Assembly (NCBI RefSeq): GCF_965638725.1
Contig: NC_134982.1
Location: 310,001 to 374,000 of the forward strand
Length of the DNA stretch: 64,000 bases
Source of the DNA: Aptenodytes patagonicus
Taxonomy: Eukaryota; Chordata; Aves; Sphenisciformes; Spheniscidae
Direction: 5' to 3'
Under the pieces are notes generated by a model. The model was not told where the DNA came from and ran no database searches. It saw nothing but the letters and a program-made list of their open reading frames with translations. Every line of letters begins with the position of its first letter. Position 1 is the stretch's first letter. Of this stretch, positions 60,001 through 64,000 are shown in pieces. Made by a program: the position numbers and the translations under genes.

Positions 60001-62318
60001 GAAACTTCTTCATGAAGATGACTCAGACTATCAAATCCCATTTGAAAACCGGGGGATCACAAGTTTAGAAATTAGGCTGACAGATAGCAAAGTCAGAGAA
60101 CTGAACTTTGTACAGGAAACCTGTTCTAATCATCCTTTGCCAATAAATTTGATAGAAGAGCAGGAACCTATTACACAGCCAGCTAATAGACAAAGAACAG
60201 AGAAAGAAGACTGCAATGTTTCTAATAACCTACTTAAAACAGATGAAGCATGTAACAGTGCATCCATAGGAAACATTTGTCTTGCACAAGTGGTAGAAAC
60301 AGATGGTATATGTCTAGATTCTAGCACTGGAAATAAAACGGAAACACCATCCATTTGTGTTTCAGCAAATAGTATCATCTTAAATACAGGGGAGTGCTTG
60401 GAGCGGAAGCCAAATCAAACATTAACTGACAGTAATGGATCCATTCAAATGACTGTTGCTCGGGAAGGAAAGCTTACCATTAATAATGCTTCACAAACAT
60501 GTGATGCAGTTTCTCCTCAAAGACTGAAAAATGCTCAGAGTAGTAATTTAGCATATGACAAAGAAAACCCAGCTTACATGTCAGATAAGTCGCATGGGAC
60601 AACTGGACAATTACTTCATACTGAGCACAACATATCCTTGATAAATGAGTCTGTAACTGGTAAAGGGTGTCATTTTAGAGACTGTTACCCAGCAAGAAAA
60701 GAACTGGCTTATTTCCCTGAAGAGAAAGACATTTTCCCTGGTGAAAATACCAATCAGTTTACACATGAAGAACACTCTTCTATTAACACCATACACAAAA
60801 GTTATGAAGAGAATTTACAAGAAAAAGGTAATCACTCAGACTTGAATGCACAAAATGACACTAATTCTGACAGTTATCATCTTTCAAAAAATAATGACTG
60901 TCGAGATTTTCAAGTTGTTTCTAATGCACAGAAATACAGTTACCTAATGCAATTGCCTAATTTAATTAAGATTCCTGAAACCATAACACGTAAGAATTTA
61001 CCCCAAAATATAGACCAACTGACAGAAATAGAAAAACAAGAAGTGGCATATACTCCTTCTTCTGAGGATCCATTTTTAAGAGATTTTTATGTAGAAGTGC
61101 CCAGATATGAACCATGTAAAACAGAAGAAGAACAGAGGGAGATTTGCATAGGTGATGAACAAAGGGCTGAAACTTCCTGTGGCTCAGGAGTTAGTCATGT
61201 TTCAGAGAGTCAGACTGCAGTTTCCTCTCATAATACATCAGAACAACATGTATTTTTTGTCGACAGCACCTTCAAGTCTGATAAAGAGTTAAAAACAGAG
61301 TCTTCAAAAAATCACACGTACGCATCTGGAAGTGTAACATCAGTTAGTACGCCACTGCCTAGAAAGACTCAAAATGAATACCACAGCATAGCAAATGAGG
61401 ATTATAGAGATACCAGTAATCAGTTAGATATCCAACAACTGACTGTAAAAGAAACATTGCCATTCTTCACACCTGTAAGCCAGTCAGAGGGCCTTCTTAC
61501 CAGTATATCAACAATGGGGTGTCCTGGCACAGGAAGTCAAGTAAAAGAATCCACACAAACTGCAGTCAAACTAGATGAAAATTGGAGTGCGCTGGAAACT
61601 TTCTGCAAAGTATTGCAGGATCAGTTCCATAGGGTACCTGAAGAAAACAAGGAGGAAGCAGTGTTGTGTGAAAATAAACGAGAGATTCAAAGAGCTATTG
61701 AATATAACCCAGATGAAGCTGAAAGGAAGTCTCCTTTGCACACTGGCTCCAAGGCCCAGAGACAGATTATGAATATTAGCACTGAGCAGTCCTGGTCTGA
61801 CTTGATCTCTTCCAGCAAGCTAACTGAGGTTGATAATTCAATTAAGTGTACTGAGTATGATAAAGATGAAGAAGTCATGACATCAGAGAACATAGTAAGT
61901 GGTTTAGTTAATTTGCCACCAGTTGATTCAGGGAGCAACCAGTATTTTCAAGAGCAACCACCCTACAGCAGAACTCAGCCATTCTCCATAGCGTTGACCA
62001 CATATGATCCATTCCCAGTCAATGCGGAAACGCTAAGAAATCAAGAAGGATTGAAATCCTACCAGACATCACCAACTGTTGCTGAGCCTGAGCCCATCAA
62101 ATGTAAACAAGACACAGCAAAGAGTGGGCATTTAGCTACTGGAGCTAAGAAGAAATTACCACCAGCAACACTGTCAAAAAAACCCCGACTGGAGGAGAGA
62201 GGAAATGTCAGCAAGGATCCTAGCTGTGTTAAAGAGTCTGTGAAGAGTGAGGCAGGCATGATTCATAAAGAAGATAGAAAAGAGCAAAGGAAACTAATTT
62301 TGAAAAAGGATACCAAAG
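39051..62318 (+). CDS. ALPK2: ALPK2 (alpha-kinase 2), 5' part of gene; continues past window
   Basis: ALPK2 is a large vertebrate atypical (alpha) kinase with Ig domains, linked to heart development and Wnt control (family knowledge). Two huge exons are colinear with human ALPK2: the first has FSDDDLEDFECSDV, FLLESDDEDD and GFCGHHS, and the second has SYEENLQEKG and KKPRLEERGNVSKDP near its end. These exons plus 48841-48987 form one phase-consistent frame. Three smaller upstream exons are predicted. Only the N-terminal Ig domain and the long acidic, Ser/Thr-rich region are here; the C-terminal Ig and alpha-kinase domains lie beyond 64000. It is head-to-head with MALT1, as in other vertebrates. 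Confidence 0.93.
39940..39964. repeat. (CT)n microsatellite
   Basis: A CT-dinucleotide run with one TTT interruption in the predicted ALPK2 first intron; a second short CT run lies at 39862-39874. Confidence 0.85.
40151..40204 (+). CDS. ALPK2: Predicted ALPK2 exon (start of N-terminal Ig domain)
   Basis: The exon lies between acceptor TTTTGTAACACAG and a perfect GTAAGT donor at 40205. It reads SNHRPGPLLELKEGALK, which resembles the human N-terminus leading into the first Ig strand. Read through the donor, the frame continues G-K-C-T-F-M-V before a stop, which looks like the Ig B-strand with its cysteine. The true 3' boundary is therefore uncertain. Confidence 0.5.
41580..41616. repeat. 16-bp direct repeat
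   Basis: CTGTCTATCAGATTTA occurs at 41580-41595 and again at 41601-41616, five bases apart, just before the CR1 scrap at 41632. Confidence 0.85.
41632..41675 (+). mobile_element. CR1 3'-end scrap
   Basis: TATGATCTTTAAAGGCCC, CTTCCAACCTAAACC and ATTCTACGAT match the extreme 3' end of CR1. Only about 45 bp survive. Confidence 0.75.
42140..42257. mobile_element. LTR fragment with fold-back arrangement
   Basis: Positions 42140-42209 match the minus-oriented end of the LTR family (TGTCGTGGTTTAACC onward to the CCCCGGTGGGATG region). Positions 42210-42257 match the same family in plus orientation (TTTTCTCACTTTTACTCTTC). The two pieces abut head to head with no full element present. It lies in predicted ALPK2 intron sequence. 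Confidence 0.75.
42981..43114 (+). CDS. ALPK2: Predicted ALPK2 exon (middle of N-terminal Ig domain)
   Basis: The acceptor TTGTGTTTTCAG is good. The exon encodes GTPDPVSTWYKETKILVDGR, which aligns with human GQPKPEVTWYKNGQAIDG, including the core Trp. It then reads ISFIPPVC, opposite human IHVLHLSCC. A GTGGGC donor at 43115 leaves phase 0, matching the next exon, and gives 37 residues from the Trp onward where human has 39. A stop follows at 43121. Confidence 0.6.
43735..43786. repeat. AT-rich imperfect repeat next to CR1
   Basis: AAATTATTTAAAATTATT and its near copies in direct and inverted order form a fully AT tract that ends where the CR1 fragment begins. Confidence 0.6.
43787..43912 (+). 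mobile_element. CR1 3'-end fragment with octamer tail
   Basis: GACATGGTTTAGTGGGCATG, GGTTGGACTCGATGATC and TCTTTTCCAACCTCAATG are the standard CR1 3' end, followed by three copies of the ATTCTATG-type tail unit. It is a very short, well preserved 5'-truncated insertion that follows an AT-rich stretch. Confidence 0.92.
48841..48987 (+). CDS. ALPK2: ALPK2 exon (end of N-terminal Ig domain)
   Basis: The exon has acceptor TTTTATTTGCAG and donor GTAAAA. Its 49 codons are open only in the frame that joins the large downstream exon. ARMTCCSTFLELKSD aligns with human GMICCSASVEVECSS, the last strand of the first Ig domain. It joins KSHRQLPDMED of the next exon in phase 0. Confidence 0.8.
49142..50548 (+). 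CDS. ALPK2: ALPK2 large exon 1 (acidic N-terminal region)
   Basis: The exon has 469 codons with phase 0 at both ends, acceptor CCCCGTTTTAG and donor GTAAGT. The sequence is rich in Ser, Glu and Asp and probably disordered, with conserved islands FSDDDLEDFECSDV (49586-49627), FLLESDDEDD and GFCGHHS. I start it at the splice acceptor rather than the internal ATG at 49166, because the frame is open back to the acceptor and the flanking exon joins in phase. Confidence 0.95.
50549..59443 (+). other. ALPK2 intron between the two giant exons (8.9 kb)
   Basis: Unique sequence with small duplications (55486-55517; three GTGACTTGAA units near 55690-55730). No transposon, RNA gene or extra exon was recognised. 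Confidence 0.75.
55486..55517. repeat. 16-bp tandem duplication
   Basis: ACATTAAAGCGTTAAA occurs twice in direct succession in the large ALPK2 intron. Confidence 0.85.
59444..62318 (+). CDS. ALPK2: ALPK2 giant exon 2 (958 codons)
   Basis: The exon has acceptor TTCTTCTTTGTAG and donor GTAAGA, starts in phase 0 and ends in phase 1. It is one uninterrupted frame of low-complexity Ser/Thr/Glu/Asn-rich protein, corresponding to the giant central exon of mammalian ALPK2. The end (KKPRLEERGNVSKDP, then a Lys-rich segment KEQRKLILKKDTK) is nearly the same as human, just before the second Ig domain. Most of the middle is divergent, as expected for this fast-evolving gene. Confidence 0.97.
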
Positions 62319-64000
62319 GTAAGAGAAAACTGATTTTCATTTCTGTCCTTTCCCATCGTTCTGGCTACAGTACAAAATTCAAATTCATTAAACACACTGC
62401 AAGCCTCCTTTAGTCTAAATCATATCAGCTAAAGGTGTCCTGCCCTCACTGATGTTAATTTCCAGTTCTGTGAACTTAGTAACTAGTGCTGTCCCTGTGC
62501 CACAGAGCTGAACCCTCCCTAACATCCTTTTCGTAGCTGGCAAAAATGTGTTAAATTTATGAACCTATTTGAAATAGTTACTTCTTCATTTGTCTCCTCG
62601 CGTAACATTTTCAGGAATGTATAGCATAATGGTACCACATAACCACACAATACAGCAACTGCAAGCGCAGTACTTGCACGTTGTTATGTTCCCACAGGGC
62701 TGTATTCCCAGTTATGCTCCTACACTGTGGCTCCCAAATGCAATTACCCTCTCGTGGTTACCAAATGGTTTTATTACTAGCAAAGTATTGCTGTTATTAG
62801 TAGGGTACCACTGATAAACATAATGTTTTGCAGTCCTATCTGATGACTGATGGCTGGTTCTGCATTCATTTTCACCACTGTTGGTCATAAATGACACTGA
62901 TGAAATTAGCAATATTAAATTGACATAGAAAACATAATTGAAATGAGGTTCAGGTTGCTTGTCACAGTCTCTAGGAGGTTGCTATTAGGTAAAATGCAGA
63001 CAGAAGTAGCAACAGTGTAACAGCTAGACAGATGAGGCATTTGTGGTTTCTATGGATACTTTGCAAGGACCAAGGTCTTATTTTTACCTTTTGACATTAC
63101 ATTTCATGTTCACATCATAAAATAATTTAATAGGTCAGAGCAAGACTGAACAGTGACTAAAAGTAAGCTACACAACTGTGAAGCTCTTCAGAGAGTCTAA
63201 TTACAGTGGGGTCTGGTGAGAGTTCTACTTTTCCAATCACATTTAAAAAAAACCCAAACTTTTCTCTGTTTGAAGATGTGTCCTTTGCCAGAACCAAATG
63301 TGTGGGAGGAGAGACACATTCCTTCAAAGCAGAGCAAGCAAACTGCAATTACTGAGAAATGCCTGATCTTTTTCCATGTACCTGAGGCTATGCTTGAAAA
63401 ATGTTTTAAACATTCAGGCTTGCATCAGATAAGACTGAATTTTCTTAACCTGCTTCTGATCTGCTTTAGTCTAGACTGAAATGAATGTATGTTTGTACTT
63501 CAGAGAATTGTGTGGACCTTTTCCCAGCATTATGGGAAGGTTGGTATGGTTAGTCTGGTATATACTCAGTGTTCTCTTTTGTATTATTTTCAGCTGCAGG
63601 AGGGACGACTTTGTGGTTAGGGCAGGGAATCTAGAGCTGTTAGTTCTATTTACAGTTCTGTCACATACTGTCTGTGTCATTTTAGCCCTGATTCAGCAAG
63701 ATTCTTAGGCCTAAGGACTTCAGTGACTACAAGTTAAACATAGCAATGAATTCCAGGTGCCTGACCCTTGGAGTTGGATCCAGCATTCCTTCGGCATTAG
63801 GTGTGGAAAGTTAGACTGCTGGAATGGCATCGCTGAGGGAGATGTGTCATGCCAGCTCATTCAGAGTGCAGCAGCTCAGAATTAATACAGTAGGAGACAT
63901 AACATCTTGTATTTTATATCCCTTACATCTAGCAGGGATGTCTCACTTGAGCACAGGGATGTGTCATGATCCCCAAACTTTTCCCTAAGTATATATTGAT
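62319..64000 (+). other. ALPK2 intron after giant exon 2
   Basis: No match to the following human exon (second Ig domain, KLLKKIQAEMF region) was seen, so the next exon should lie beyond the window. Confidence 0.7.

Noticed and set aside
59604..60068. 154-codon alternative-frame open reading frame inside the giant ALPK2 exon
   Set aside because: Out-of-frame shadow of the 958-codon exon, which is the frame conserved with human ALPK2.

Overview
This is vertebrate nuclear DNA and almost certainly from a bird. It has split genes with canonical GT-AG introns, 5'-truncated CR1 LINEs ending in the ATTCTATG-type tail, and a family of solo LTRs whose inverted ends read TGT(T/C)GTGGTTTAACC. LTRs of this kind are familiar from neoavian genomes, so a neognath, probably Neoaves, is the best guess. 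The species cannot be named from this sequence. There is no prokaryotic, plasmid or viral gene organisation, no CRISPR array and no convincing RNA gene.

Two divergent protein genes fill the window. On the minus strand, positions 1 to 37883 hold MALT1, the paracaspase of the CARD11-BCL10-MALT1 NF-kB complex. I could place all 17 coding exons, and every splice phase joins without a frame break: 663 codons in exons 1-16, plus 139 codons of exon 17 before the left edge cuts the gene, about 20 codons short of the expected stop. Death domain, Ig1, Ig2, paracaspase (His399/Cys448), Ig3 and three TRAF6-type motifs are present. Three adjacent microexons (33, 27 and 33 nt) form the Ig2-paracaspase linker, and the first is the counterpart of the alternatively spliced human exon 7. 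The MALT1 start lies in a CpG island (about 37430-38150).

On the plus strand, from about 39 kb to beyond the right edge, is the 5' part of ALPK2 (alpha-kinase 2). Two very large exons (49142-50548 and 59444-62318) are secure, and 48841-48987 is well supported. Three small upstream exons (39026-39060, 40151-40204, 42981-43114) are my reconstruction from splice sites, phase and similarity to the N-terminal Ig domain. The C-terminal Ig and alpha-kinase domains lie outside the window. The head-to-head MALT1/ALPK2 order is the conserved vertebrate arrangement.

The rest is intronic and intergenic sequence with transposon remains: three full-length solo LTRs, each with a perfect 5-bp target duplication (7533-8105, 29757-30342, 32221-32783), a fold-back LTR scrap at 42140, and CR1 pieces at about 4330, 30527, 41632 and 43787. 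I did not find an undescribed system. The best leads are loss of the MALT1 Arg149 self-cleavage residue, an odd splice situation in the ALPK2 N-terminal Ig domain, and sense-oriented LTRs with a TATA box inside MALT1 intron 2.
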